In this document: positions 55,231 to 63,154 of the stretch, in pieces | Numbering within the stretch: the first letter of the stretch is position 1 | Layout of the letters: each line of letters opens with the position of its first letter | DNA from: Microbacterium ulmi | GTDB lineage: Bacteria > Actinomycetota > Actinomycetes > Actinomycetales > Microbacteriaceae | Direction of reading: 5' to 3' | DNA: 64,000 nucleotides | NCBI RefSeq assembly: GCF_011759705.1 | Contig: NZ_JAAOZF010000001.1 | Location: 434,001 to 498,000 of the forward strand | Program-made: the position numbers and the translations under genes | Notes under the pieces: generated by a model | Databases searched by the model: none | Seen by the model: only the letters and a program-made list of their open reading frames with translations | What the model was told of the DNA's origin: nothing

Positions 55231-55236
55231 TACCAT
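55231..55236 (+). promoter_or_regulatory. Candidate -10 box TACCAT, leaderless
   Basis: TACCAT-N5-ATG before the gene at 55242. Confidence 0.4.
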
Positions 55237-55241
55237 CGAGC

Positions 55242-55787
55242 ATGGGGAGCATGGCGAACGGCACGGTCGTCGCGATCGTCGGAGAGCAGACCGACGATGC
55301 CCTCGCGACGCTCGACGGGCTCGCGGGGGTCGAGATCCTCGCCCTCCAGGGCACTGATCCCGCACTCGCGACGAGGCGCATCGCGGCCGCAGGGACGCCG
55401 TGGATCGTCCACGATGCAGACCCTCTTCAGCACGTCGCGGCGGCCTGGGTCGAGCTGTTCGAGGAGCGATCCACGCTCGGCGCACTCGAGGTCGAGGTCG
55501 AGACGGCGCTCGCCCAGTTCGAGGACGGCTCGGCCCTCATGCCCGACTACTACATCGTCCTCGACCCGCAGGATGCGCCGGGGACGTGGCGCCATTGGTG
55601 GTGCGGGGCGCTCGGACACCGTGCGCCCCAGCGGGTGCTCGCCTCCCCCGCGCCCGTGACGCAGCGGGATGCCGCCATCCGGCGCCTCCTGACGACGCTG
55701 CCGTCGTCGCGACCCTGGCCCGATCCGGCGTCGTGGCTGCCTCACCTTGCGTTCGAGATCCCCGATCGCGTGGGACTGCGCGACTGA
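55242..55787 (+). CDS. Hypothetical actinobacterial protein
   Basis: 181 residues, no signal or membrane helix. The N-terminal half looks like an alpha/beta fold (VVAIVGEQTDDALATLDGLA, TPWIVHDADPLQHVAAAWVE). The C-terminal half is Trp/His-rich (APGTWRHWWCGALGHRAPQR and SSRPWPDPASWLPHLAFEIP). I do not recognise the family. The second ATG (55251, MANGTVV) is an alternative start. Stands alone. Confidence 0.7.
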   Translation: MGSMANGTVVAIVGEQTDDALATLDGLAGVEILALQGTDPALATRRIAAAGTPWIVHDADPLQHVAAAWVELFEERSTLGALEVEVETALAQFEDGSALMPDYYIVLDPQDAPGTWRHWWCGALGHRAPQRVLASPAPVTQRDAAIRRLLTTLPSSRPWPDPASWLPHLAFEIPDRVGLRD

Positions 55788-55972
55788 GCCCGCCCACGGC
55801 AGCGCCTCGCGCGGCCACGGAGACGAACGCGTCGGCCCCGGCATCCCGTCCCCCCGCGAGCCGGCCGGCCGCACCATGACGCTGCCGCGTCCGCCGCGGC
55901 ATCCCCTCACCCCGCGAGCCGGCCGGGCCGACCGCGCACCATGACGCCGCATCTGCCCCGTACTCTCGATCC
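55788..55972. other. GC-rich gap with 17-bp direct repeats
   Basis: CCCCGCGAGCCGGCCGG occurs at 55852-55868 and 55910-55926. The promoter of the DUF2510 gene lies at the right end. Nothing else recognised. Confidence 0.6.
55961..55966 (+). promoter_or_regulatory. -10 box TACTCT, leaderless
   Basis: TACTCT-N6-ATG for the DUF2510 protein gene. Confidence 0.45.
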
Positions 55973-56545
55973 ATGGCAGCTGCACCCGAGGCGGGGTGGT
56001 ACGACGACGGCACCGGCACGCAGCGGTGGTGGGACGGCTCGCGCTGGACGGAGCACTACGCCGACCTGCGCGAGCGCGACATCGAGCTGCGCAGCGACGC
56101 CGTGGCCACGGCACCGACGGCGCCCGGCTGGTATGACGACGGGCGGGGCCGGCAGCGGTGGTGGGACGGGGCGCGGTGGACCGAGGCATCGCGGTTCAGC
56201 GGCGAGGAGCAGACACTCGGCGGGCTCGTCGTCGACGGTCGGTGGATCCACTTCGGCACCCTGAGCCGGCCGATAGCGGGCGCCAGGGCCTCGCACGCGA
56301 GCGGTGCCGAGCTGCTGGCTCGCGGACGCCTCAGCGGACCCGCCGTCTCCCGCACGCTGTTCGGCGCGTCCGGTCCGATCCCTCCGCGGCTGCTGAAGCG
56401 GATCGTCGTCCCGCACGCGGGCTTCGTCGTCGTGGACGTGGCCGGTCTGGTCTGGCTCGCGATGGTCCCTCCGGGACAGGACGCCCAGGCCCGCTCGTTC
56501 GTGACCTGGATCAACAACGTCTCGGACCACTACCGGTACCGCTGA
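55973..56545 (+). CDS. Protein with two DUF2510 motifs
   Basis: 190 residues. Two short Trp-rich DUF2510 units at about 7-27 and 50-71 (AGWYDDGTGTQRWWDGSRWT; PGWYDDGRGRQRWWDGARWT). The C-terminal part has one hydrophobic strand or helix (GFVVVDVAGLVWLAMV). DUF2510 units are common at the N-termini of actinobacterial membrane proteins and are thought to mediate interactions. Function unknown. Start set by the motif position and the upstream -10 box. Confidence 0.82.
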   Translation: MAAAPEAGWYDDGTGTQRWWDGSRWTEHYADLRERDIELRSDAVATAPTAPGWYDDGRGRQRWWDGARWTEASRFSGEEQTLGGLVVDGRWIHFGTLSRPIAGARASHASGAELLARGRLSGPAVSRTLFGASGPIPPRLLKRIVVPHAGFVVVDVAGLVWLAMVPPGQDAQARSFVTWINNVSDHYRYR

Positions 56546-56584
56546 CGCCCGCAGGACCGCATCACGGCGACGACGAGGAGTGAC

Positions 56585-57208
56585 ATGTCCGAGCAGACCG
56601 AACCCGGGTCGAGATCCGCGAGTCGACCGGCTTCGCGCCCTGGCGCGGAACGGGGGCGGCGATGGCTCGCGCTCGGCGGGCTGCCTGTCGCCGCGGCCGC
56701 CCTCGTGGCGCTCAACGCGCTCTACGTGCTGCTGGTCGCGTTCGGGAACATCACGGACTTCGGCACGAACCAGGCGTTCGTGCAGCACGTGATGTCGATG
56801 GACACGACGAACTTCGGCGCCCCGGCCGGCACCGATCTCGATTCGAGCGTCATGTGGAGGGCGATCACGGCGACCGCCGTCCAGAACGTCGCCTACGTCG
56901 CCCTCATCGCCTGGGAGACGATCACGGGCGTGATCCTCGCCGTCGCGCTCGTGTTCTGGGTGCGCGAGCGCGGTCGCGGCTACCGCGTCGCGCGAGCGCT
57001 GTCGTCGATCGGCCTGCTCATGATCGTCATGCTCTTCATGGGAGGATTCATCGCGATCGGCGGCGAGTGGTTTCAGATGTGGCGTTCGACGGCATGGAAC
57101 GGCGAGGATGCCGCGCTGCGCAACGCCGTCCTCGCGCTCGTGTCGCTCGTTGTCCTGCATCTGCCGTCGACGCGCTGGGCGCCTCGCGCGGCCGGGGGCG
57201 CGATCTGA
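56585..57208 (+). CDS. DUF2165 integral membrane protein
   Basis: 207 residues. Four hydrophobic helices: one at about 29-53 (LGGLPVAAAALVALNALYVL), then about 95-125 (VAYVALIAWETITGVILAVA), 138-160 (LLMIVMLFMGGFIAIGGEWF) and 175-195. The extracytoplasmic loop holds NITDFGTNQAFVQHVMSMDT, characteristic of the DUF2165 family. ATG 56585 has GAGGAG upstream. Function unknown; 39 nt downstream of the DUF2510 gene. Confidence 0.86.
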   Translation: MSEQTEPGSRSASRPASRPGAERGRRWLALGGLPVAAAALVALNALYVLLVAFGNITDFGTNQAFVQHVMSMDTTNFGAPAGTDLDSSVMWRAITATAVQNVAYVALIAWETITGVILAVALVFWVRERGRGYRVARALSSIGLLMIVMLFMGGFIAIGGEWFQMWRSTAWNGEDAALRNAVLALVSLVVLHLPSTRWAPRAAGGAI

Positions 57209-57409
57209 CGGCTCCCCGGCCGGCGACCACCTCGCGCGGGCATCGACACGACCGCCCGTCGCGCCGCCCGCCGTCGGCACGGCATCCGTCGAACGCACTC
57301 CTGGCGCGCCGTGAGCAGCGGCCGTAGGGTGGCACCGAGCGCCTGACGCAGCACGGACGCGAACATTCCCGAGTCGCCTCCCGAGGCGGCGTCAGCGATC
57401 GGAAGTCGA
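57209..57409. other. Intergenic gap
   Basis: About 200 nt with no recognised RNA gene or repeat. A GGAAG ribosome binding site for the next gene is at the right end. Confidence 0.5.
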
Positions 57410-58141
57410 ATGTCAGACAGCAAGCCGACCATCGTGCTCGTCCACGGCGCATGGGCAGATGCATCCAGCTGGAGCTCCGTCATCGGCCCTCTCCAGGCCG
57501 ATGGGTACCAGGTGCTCGCACCGCCGAACGAGCTGCGAGGGCTGACTCAGGATGCCGCGTACATCGCGTCGTTCCTCGCGCAGCGCACATCGGGTCCCGT
57601 CGTCCTCGTGGGCCACTCCTACGGAGGCGCCGTCATCACGAACGCGGGCGCGCACGGCGGCGACGTCAAGGCGCTCGTCTACGTCGACGCGTTCATTCCG
57701 GACGAGGGCGAGACCGTCGTCGGGATCCTGGACGGCTCGGGCTCGGCCCTCGCTGTCGCCGACCCGACGACCGTGCTCGATGTCGCAGGCTATCCCGGCG
57801 CGCCCGAGGGGGCGGCGGAGGCGTTCCTCAAGCCGGAGACCGTGCACACGGCCTTCGCGCAGGACCTGCCCGAGGCCGACCGCCTGCTGATCGCGGCGAC
57901 GCAGCGTCCGGCATCCTTCGTCGCGAACGTCACGCCCTCGGCCGCTCCCGCGTGGAAGACGATCCCGAGCTGGGCCGTGCTCGGCACGCAGGACCGGGTC
58001 ATCCCGATCGCCACCCAGCGGCGGATGGCCGAGCGTGCCGGTGCGACGATCACCGAGGTCGACGCCTCGCACGTGTCGATGGTCTCGCACCCGGACGCGG
58101 CTCTCGCGGCGATCCACGCGGCGGTCGACGCGATCGGGTGA
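57410..58141 (+). CDS. Alpha/beta hydrolase, EstC/hydroxynitrile-lyase-like
   Basis: 243 residues. Opens [20 protein letters not shown] (oxyanion HG). The nucleophile Ser lies in [17 protein letters not shown], the acid region in [20 protein letters not shown] and the His in [18 protein letters not shown], so the triad is intact. The family includes esterases and signal-peptide-containing hydrolases of unknown substrates; this one has no signal. The final codons and stop are duplicated immediately downstream by a 26-bp direct repeat. Confidence 0.9.
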   Translation: MSDSKPTIVLVHGAWADASSWSSVIGPLQADGYQVLAPPNELRGLTQDAAYIASFLAQRTSGPVVLVGHSYGGAVITNAGAHGGDVKALVYVDAFIPDEGETVVGILDGSGSALAVADPTTVLDVAGYPGAPEGAAEAFLKPETVHTAFAQDLPEADRLLIAATQRPASFVANVTPSAAPAWKTIPSWAVLGTQDRVIPIATQRRMAERAGATITEVDASHVSMVSHPDAALAAIHAAVDAIG

Positions 58142-58176
58142 GGCCCCGCCGTCGACGCGATCGGGTGAGGCCCCGC
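58124..58176. repeat. 26-bp direct repeat spanning a gene end
   Basis: Exact copies at 58124-58149 and 58151-58176. The first contains the last codons and stop of the hydrolase; the second lies just outside it. Confidence 0.88.
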
Positions 58177-58366
58177 GCCGTGCCGAGCCGCGCCGTGCCC
58201 AGCCGGGTCACGCCCAGCCGCGCCGCGTCGGGCCCCGTCGCGCGCCGAGATCGACGGTGCCGGAACTCACGGCCCGCTCCCAGCTTCGCGGGACCAAAAC
58301 CGGCGAGGCATCCGTTCTCCTCAGTGACGCCGCAGCCAGCGGCGCCCCACAGGAGGGAACCACGCA

Positions 58367-58837
58367 GTGAACCCCAGCGACTATCGCAAGACCCCCGAGG
58401 CGCTCGCCGGCCTCACCGACGCGCAGTACCGCGTCACGCAGGACGACGGCACAGAGCCGGCGTTCCGCAACGAGTACTGGAACAACCACGAGCCCGGAAT
58501 CTACGTCGACGTCGTGTCGGGTCAGCCGCTCTTCTCGTCGACCGACAAGTACGACAGCGGCACGGGCTGGCCGAGCTTCACGAGGCCCATCGACGCCGAC
58601 GCCGTCACGACCAAGACCGACCGCAAGCTCTGGATGAGCCGCACGGAGGTGCGCTCGTCCGGCGCGGACAGCCATCTGGGGCACGTCTTCGACGACGGCC
58701 CGCGGGATGCGGGAGGCCTACGCTATTGCATGAACTCGGCTGCTCTCCGGTTCGTCCCGGCCGCCGAGCTCGACGAGCAGGGCTACGGCGCCTACCGCAC
58801 GATGTTCGACCTCGACACTCAGGAGCACGCATCATGA
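58367..58837 (+). CDS. msrB: Peptide methionine-R-sulfoxide reductase
   Basis: 156 residues. Reduces methionine R-sulfoxide in oxidised proteins. [21 protein letters not shown] and the catalytic Cys121 in [12 protein letters not shown] are present. The recycling Cys found in many MsrB (GCGWPSF) is Thr here, and the zinc CxxC pairs are absent, so another thiol must regenerate it. GTG 58367 has AGGAGGG upstream. ATGA overlap with msrA. Confidence 0.95.
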   Translation: MNPSDYRKTPEALAGLTDAQYRVTQDDGTEPAFRNEYWNNHEPGIYVDVVSGQPLFSSTDKYDSGTGWPSFTRPIDADAVTTKTDRKLWMSRTEVRSSGADSHLGHVFDDGPRDAGGLRYCMNSAALRFVPAAELDEQGYGAYRTMFDLDTQEHAS

Positions 58838-59394
58838 CCAGTGGACCTTTCGACACGGGCGAGATCACCCGCACTCCCGGCACCGAGACCGCCGTCCTCG
58901 CGGGCGGCTGCTTCTGGGGCGTCGAGGACCTCATCCGCCGCCAGCCGGGCGTCCTCGCAACCCGTGTCGGCTACACGGGCGGCACGAACGCCCACGCCAC
59001 CTATCGCAATCACCCCGGTCACGCCGAGGCCGTCGAGATCGTCTTCGATCCGGCCAAGACGTCGTACCGCGACATCCTGGCGTTCTTCTTCCAGATCCAC
59101 GACCCGTCGACGCTGAACCGTCAGGGCAACGACATCGGCACGAGCTATCGCTCGGCGATCTTCCCGCTCACCCCCGAGCAGGAGCAGGTCGCCCGCGACA
59201 CGATCGCCGACGTCGACGCGTCGGGCCTGTGGCCCGCCAAGGCCGTCACGACGATCGAGTCCGAGGGCCCGTTCTGGGAGGCCGAGCCCGAGCACCAGGA
59301 CTACCTGATCCGCTACCCCCACGGCTACACGTGCCACTTCCCGCGCGCAGGCTGGGTCCTGCCCAAGCGCCAGGACGCCGCCGCCACGGCGTAG
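58834..59394 (+). CDS. msrA: Peptide methionine-S-sulfoxide reductase
   Basis: 186 residues. Catalytic Cys26 in [60 protein letters not shown] and [12 protein letters not shown] are conserved MsrA blocks. Completes repair of both methionine sulfoxide stereoisomers with the co-translated MsrB. Confidence 0.96.
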   Translation: MTSGPFDTGEITRTPGTETAVLAGGCFWGVEDLIRRQPGVLATRVGYTGGTNAHATYRNHPGHAEAVEIVFDPAKTSYRDILAFFFQIHDPSTLNRQGNDIGTSYRSAIFPLTPEQEQVARDTIADVDASGLWPAKAVTTIESEGPFWEAEPEHQDYLIRYPHGYTCHFPRAGWVLPKRQDAAATA

Positions 59395-59400
59395 CCATGC

Positions 59401-59447
59401 GAATGTCGAGTGCCCGCAGCGCATCACGCTGCGGGCACTCGACATTC
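59401..59447. terminator. Perfect 21-bp hairpin downstream of msrA
   Basis: Arms 59401-59421 and 59427-59447 are perfectly complementary with a 5-nt loop. It starts 6 nt after the msrA stop. There is no T-tract. It marks the boundary to the lower-GC nuclease gene. Confidence 0.65.
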
Positions 59448-59553
59448 CACTTCTTCGAGCAGGGCTGGACTGCGACCCGCGTAGCGCGCCCGTTGCAAAC
59501 GGTGCGTTGATCGAACGTTAGGATCCAAGCGGACGAACATTCATAGGAGAACG

Positions 59554-60639
59554 ATGGACTTCGCAGATCGCTTGGCAGCGCTCGCAACCAAAGTCACCAA
59601 CCAAGCCGGCGCGATCGGAACCGAGGAAGCGACGAAGAACGCGTTCGTGATGCCGTTCATCTCGACCATTCTCGGATACGACGTGTTCGACCCGCTTGAA
59701 GTGGTTCCGGAGTTCACCGCCGACGTCGGCATCAAGAAAGGCGAGAAGGTCGACTACGCAATCGTCCGAGAGGGCGAGGTGCAGATCCTCATCGAGTGCA
59801 AGGCTTCGAGCGGCGTCCCGAAGATCGAGCATGCTTCGCAGCTCTTCAGGTACTTCTCGACCACGAATGCTCGCATCGCCGCGCTTACGAACGGTGTCGT
59901 CTGGCAGTTCTTCACTGACCTCGATGCTCCGAACCGAATGGACCCCAAGCCGTTCCTCGTCCTCGATCTCCTTGACATCGACGAAACCCTCATCCCCGAG
60001 GTGCAGAAGCTCAGCAAAGAGAGCTTTGACCTCGAGTCCATCATTAGTGCAGCTGAAGAACTCAAGTACGTGGGCGCGCTCAAGCGGGAGATCGCAGCAC
60101 AGTTTCGGCAGCCGGGTGATGACTGGATCAAGTTCTTTACGACCAAGGTGTACGACGGCTCATTCACGCAGAAAGTCCGCGAACAGTTCACAGTGCTCGT
60201 CACCAAGGCGTCGCGTCAGTTCTTGACCGAGAGTGTGAACGATCGTCTGAAGACTGCGCTGGGCGCGGGAGTGGGCATCCGCCCGGTCGACGACAGCCCC
60301 GCGCCGACTTCGGAAGCCGTCGCTGAAGCGGATATCACGGGTGACACGGAGATCGAGACCACGCTCGAAGAGCTCGAGGGTTACACCATCGTCAAAGCGA
60401 TCGCGTGCGGTGAGGTGAAGCCACAACGCATTACGCATCGCGATGCGAAGACCTACTTTGCAGTCCTACTCGATGACAACAATCGCAAACCGATTGCTCG
60501 GCTCCACTTCAACGGACGACAGAAGTATCTGGGTGTGCTCGACGCTGAGAAGATCGAGACACGGCACCCGATTACTTCTCTCGACGAGATCTATGACCAC
60601 GCCAGTGCAATTCGAGAAGCCGTAGTCCGATACCGCTAG
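59554..60639 (+). CDS. Solitary HsdR-N/PD-(D/E)XK nuclease-like protein
   Basis: 361 residues. The N-terminal half matches the type I restriction HsdR nuclease domain: TEEATKNAFVMPFISTILGY, then Asp67 (KGEKVDYAIV) and Glu81-x-Lys83 (VQILIECKAS), the PD-(D/E)XK triad, then HASQLFRYFSTTNARIAALT. No helicase motor, HsdM or HsdS is nearby. The C-terminal half (from about 270) contains ITHRDAKTYFAVLLDDNNRK and FNGRQKYLGVL, a possible nucleic-acid-binding module. Codon use is more A/T-rich than neighbours, suggesting acquisition. TAGGAGAACG precedes the ATG. Confidence 0.82.
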   Translation: MDFADRLAALATKVTNQAGAIGTEEATKNAFVMPFISTILGYDVFDPLEVVPEFTADVGIKKGEKVDYAIVREGEVQILIECKASSGVPKIEHASQLFRYFSTTNARIAALTNGVVWQFFTDLDAPNRMDPKPFLVLDLLDIDETLIPEVQKLSKESFDLESIISAAEELKYVGALKREIAAQFRQPGDDWIKFFTTKVYDGSFTQKVREQFTVLVTKASRQFLTESVNDRLKTALGAGVGIRPVDDSPAPTSEAVAEADITGDTEIETTLEELEGYTIVKAIACGEVKPQRITHRDAKTYFAVLLDDNNRKPIARLHFNGRQKYLGVLDAEKIETRHPITSLDEIYDHASAIREAVVRYR

Positions 60640-60657
60640 GCACGACTGTCGGGCTTC

Positions 60658-62364
60658 TCAGCCCGGCCCGCGTCGACCGAGCACGCCGGCGAGCACGGCG
60701 TGGAGGAGCGGGAGCGCGGAGAGCGCCATCAGCACCGTCCCGAGGACCGGATCGTCGGCGCGGAGCAGGACGCCGCCGACCAGGAGCCCCGCGAACAGCA
60801 CGGCGGAGACGATCCGGCGCGTCGTGCGTTCCAGTCGCCGCAGGCGCCGGTCGAGCTTGGGCACGTCGACCGCGATGCGGCCGTCCTCGAGCCGGGTCGC
60901 GAGCTCGTCGAGCCGCTGCGGCAGCTTCGCCGCGACGCCCACGAGCGACATCGCCTGCTTCGCGAAGGCCTGCACGGTGTTGCCGCTCTCCTCGCGGATG
61001 AGCCTGGCGGCGTACGGCTCGACGGCGTCCCAGATGTTGAAGTCCGGATCGAGGGCGCTGCACATGCCCGAGGTCAGCGACATCGCGCGGATGATGAGCA
61101 GGAAGTTCTCGGGCAGCTGGAACGGCAGTGACCGCACGACATCCCCGAACTCCGCGGCGAACGCCCGGAACTCGCGCGGATCGACCTCCTGCAGCTCCGC
61201 GAAGCCCATCCCCCCGAAGCGTGCGAACAGCTGCGTCATCGCTCGCTCGAGCTCGGCCGTGTCGGCGGAGGGCAGCAGGACGCCGATCTCCCGGATGCCG
61301 TCGACGAGGCCCCGGCCGTCTCTCGCGGCGGCCGCGATGATGACCTCGCGCAGGCCGCGGCGGAGGGTGTCGGGGACCTCGCCCATCATCCCGAAGTCGA
61401 TGAAGGTGAGGATCCACGCCCTGCCCGAGGCGTCGGAAGCCGCGGCGTCGCCCGAGATCGGCGTCACGAAGATGTTGCCGGGGTGCGGATCGGCGTGGAA
61501 GAACCCGCGGCCGAAGAGCTGGTCGAACATGACCGCCGCGAACTCGGCGGCGACCTCGGACGGGTCGATGCCCGCGGCCCGCAGCCCGTCGACGTCGTTG
61601 ATCTTGATCGCCGTGACGTCCTCCAGCGTCAGCACCCGCCGTGTCGTGCGCTCCCACACCACCTCGGGAACGCCCACTCGCGCGTCCGACTCGAAGGCGG
61701 CGGCGAACCTCTCCGCGTTTGCCGCCTCGTGGAGGTAGTCGAGCTCTTCGAAGCTCGTCTGCGCGAACTCCTCGACGAGCGACGGGAGATCCACGTGGTC
61801 CGAGACGACCTTGACACGGCTGAGCCACCCTGCGACCCGCCGGAGCGCGGCGAGGTCGACGTCGACGACCTCGTCGATGCCGGGTCGCTGGATCTTCACG
61901 ACGACGTCGGCCCACCCCATGTCGGCGGCATCCGTCGACGAGAGCGTCGCACGGTGCGCCTGACCGAGGGATGCCGCGGCCAGCGGCGCGGGATCGACGG
62001 ACGCGAACGCGCGCTCGAGCGGCACGCCCAGCTCGGACTCGGCGAGCGCGGCGAGGGCGGGGAACGCGACGGGGGGAACCTCGTCCTGCAGCCCCTCGAG
62101 CTCCTTCGTGATCTCGGGCGGAAGCACGTCGAGCCGCGACGAGAGGAACTGGCCGACCTTGATCATGAGGCCGCCGAGCTCGACGGCGAGGTCGTGGAAC
62201 CGCCGTGCGATGTTCCTGAGGCGCGCCGCCCGTCCGCGTGCGGAGATCCTCTCCAGCCCGAGTCGCGGCAGCGTCAGCTCGAACCACCACGCCTGCACCA
62301 TGTGCCGGATCGCGAACCGCAGGATCCGTCGGTAGCGGGCACGCATGTTGCCGACGTCGGCCAT
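60658..62364 (-). CDS. AarF/UbiB/ABC1-family atypical kinase
   Basis: 568 residues. The N-terminal KxGQ motif is in LGGLMIKVGQFLSSRLDVLP, the Ala-rich nucleotide loop in LAAASLGQAHRATL, the Lys in VVVKIQRPGI, the catalytic Asp/Asn in FFHADPHPGNIFV and the metal Asp in LTFIDFGMMGEVP. Two C-terminal transmembrane helices (about 510-555) anchor it. The family supports isoprenoid-quinone or lipid metabolism. ATG 62364 follows AAGGAG. 36 nt downstream of the PadR regulator, so probably co-transcribed. Confidence 0.93.
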   Translation of the reverse strand: MADVGNMRARYRRILRFAIRHMVQAWWFELTLPRLGLERISARGRAARLRNIARRFHDLAVELGGLMIKVGQFLSSRLDVLPPEITKELEGLQDEVPPVAFPALAALAESELGVPLERAFASVDPAPLAAASLGQAHRATLSSTDAADMGWADVVVKIQRPGIDEVVDVDLAALRRVAGWLSRVKVVSDHVDLPSLVEEFAQTSFEELDYLHEAANAERFAAAFESDARVGVPEVVWERTTRRVLTLEDVTAIKINDVDGLRAAGIDPSEVAAEFAAVMFDQLFGRGFFHADPHPGNIFVTPISGDAAASDASGRAWILTFIDFGMMGEVPDTLRRGLREVIIAAAARDGRGLVDGIREIGVLLPSADTAELERAMTQLFARFGGMGFAELQEVDPREFRAFAAEFGDVVRSLPFQLPENFLLIIRAMSLTSGMCSALDPDFNIWDAVEPYAARLIREESGNTVQAFAKQAMSLVGVAAKLPQRLDELATRLEDGRIAVDVPKLDRRLRRLERTTRRIVSAVLFAGLLVGGVLLRADDPVLGTVLMALSALPLLHAVLAGVLGRRGPG

Positions 62365-62400
62365 CAGTTCTCCTTGACGCCGACGTGCGGATGCACTCGG

Positions 62401-62970
62401 TCAGTCCTGGGCGAGGATGGAGTAGAGCTTACGACGAGCCTCGTCGAGCACGGAGACCGCCTGCTGCGCCTGCTCGGGCGAGCCGGATCGTGCGACCTGC
62501 GCGACCGCCTGCGCGAGGGCGACGCCCGCCTTCGGCAGTGCGCCCGCCTGCCATCCCTCTCGGGCGCCCGACGCCTCCCACGGCGCGGACCGCTCCGCGC
62601 CGGAGCCCGCCTCCTGCCGCCCCTCGTCGGTCAGCGAGTAGGTCTTCCTGCCGTTCGACTCCTCGACGCTGATGAGGCCTTCGTCGGCCAGCAGCTGAAG
62701 CGTCGGATACACCGAGCCGGGACTCGGCTTCCACGCGCCGCCGCTGCGCTCGCCGATCTCGTTGATGATCTGGTACCCGTGCATCGGCTTCTCCGCGAGA
62801 AGGGACAGGATCGCGGCGCGCACGTCTCCGCGCCCCATCCGCGGACCGACCCGCTGGTCGAAGACCCCGCGCAGCTGTTCCATGGCCTCCCACAGGCCCG
62901 TCACGGGCCAGCCCTGGCCCGGTCCTCGACCGGGCCCGCCGAACCCCTCTGTCCCGAACGAACCGCCCAT
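62401..62970 (-). CDS. PadR-family transcriptional regulator
   Basis: 189 residues. A Gly-rich N-terminus is followed by the PadR winged helix (about 47-120): RAAILSLLAEKPMHGYQIIN, then GGAWKPSPGSVYPTLQLLAD and ESNGRKTYSLTDEGR (wing). The C-terminal helical part with SPEQAQQAVSVLDEARRKLY mediates dimerisation. ATG 62970 has GGAGG at 5-nt spacing. A perfect palindromic operator lies 36-55 nt upstream, so it is probably autoregulated together with the AarF gene. Confidence 0.93.
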   Translation of the reverse strand: MGGSFGTEGFGGPGRGPGQGWPVTGLWEAMEQLRGVFDQRVGPRMGRGDVRAAILSLLAEKPMHGYQIINEIGERSGGAWKPSPGSVYPTLQLLADEGLISVEESNGRKTYSLTDEGRQEAGSGAERSAPWEASGAREGWQAGALPKAGVALAQAVAQVARSGSPEQAQQAVSVLDEARRKLYSILAQD

Positions 62971-63005
62971 GACGACCTCCTCTGCGCCGGGCACCGAAGG
63001 CTCAG

Positions 63006-63025
63006 CGATATATAACGATATATCG
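63006..63025. promoter_or_regulatory. PadR operator
   Basis: CGATATAT-AACG-ATATATCG is a perfect 8-4-8 palindrome. It is strikingly AT-rich for this genome and lies directly upstream of the padR gene. Confidence 0.7.
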
Positions 63026-63142
63026 TTCAGCTCCGCCGGGCCAGAGGATCTCATACCCCGTCCGCGCTGCGGCACGGCGTGTCGGCACGCGAGGTGGCTC
63101 CGGGATCGCCCACGCCCCCTCGCCGCCGTCGGACCCCGCGAG

Positions 63143-63148
63143 CAGACT
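63143..63148 (+). promoter_or_regulatory. -10 box CAGACT, leaderless
   Basis: CAGACT-N6-ATG for the polymerase gene. Confidence 0.4.
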
Positions 63149-63154
63149 GGACGC

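Noticed and set aside
59401..59447. End of an insertion sequence
   Set aside because: It is a single hairpin with no matching inverted copy beyond the nuclease gene, no target duplication and no transposase.
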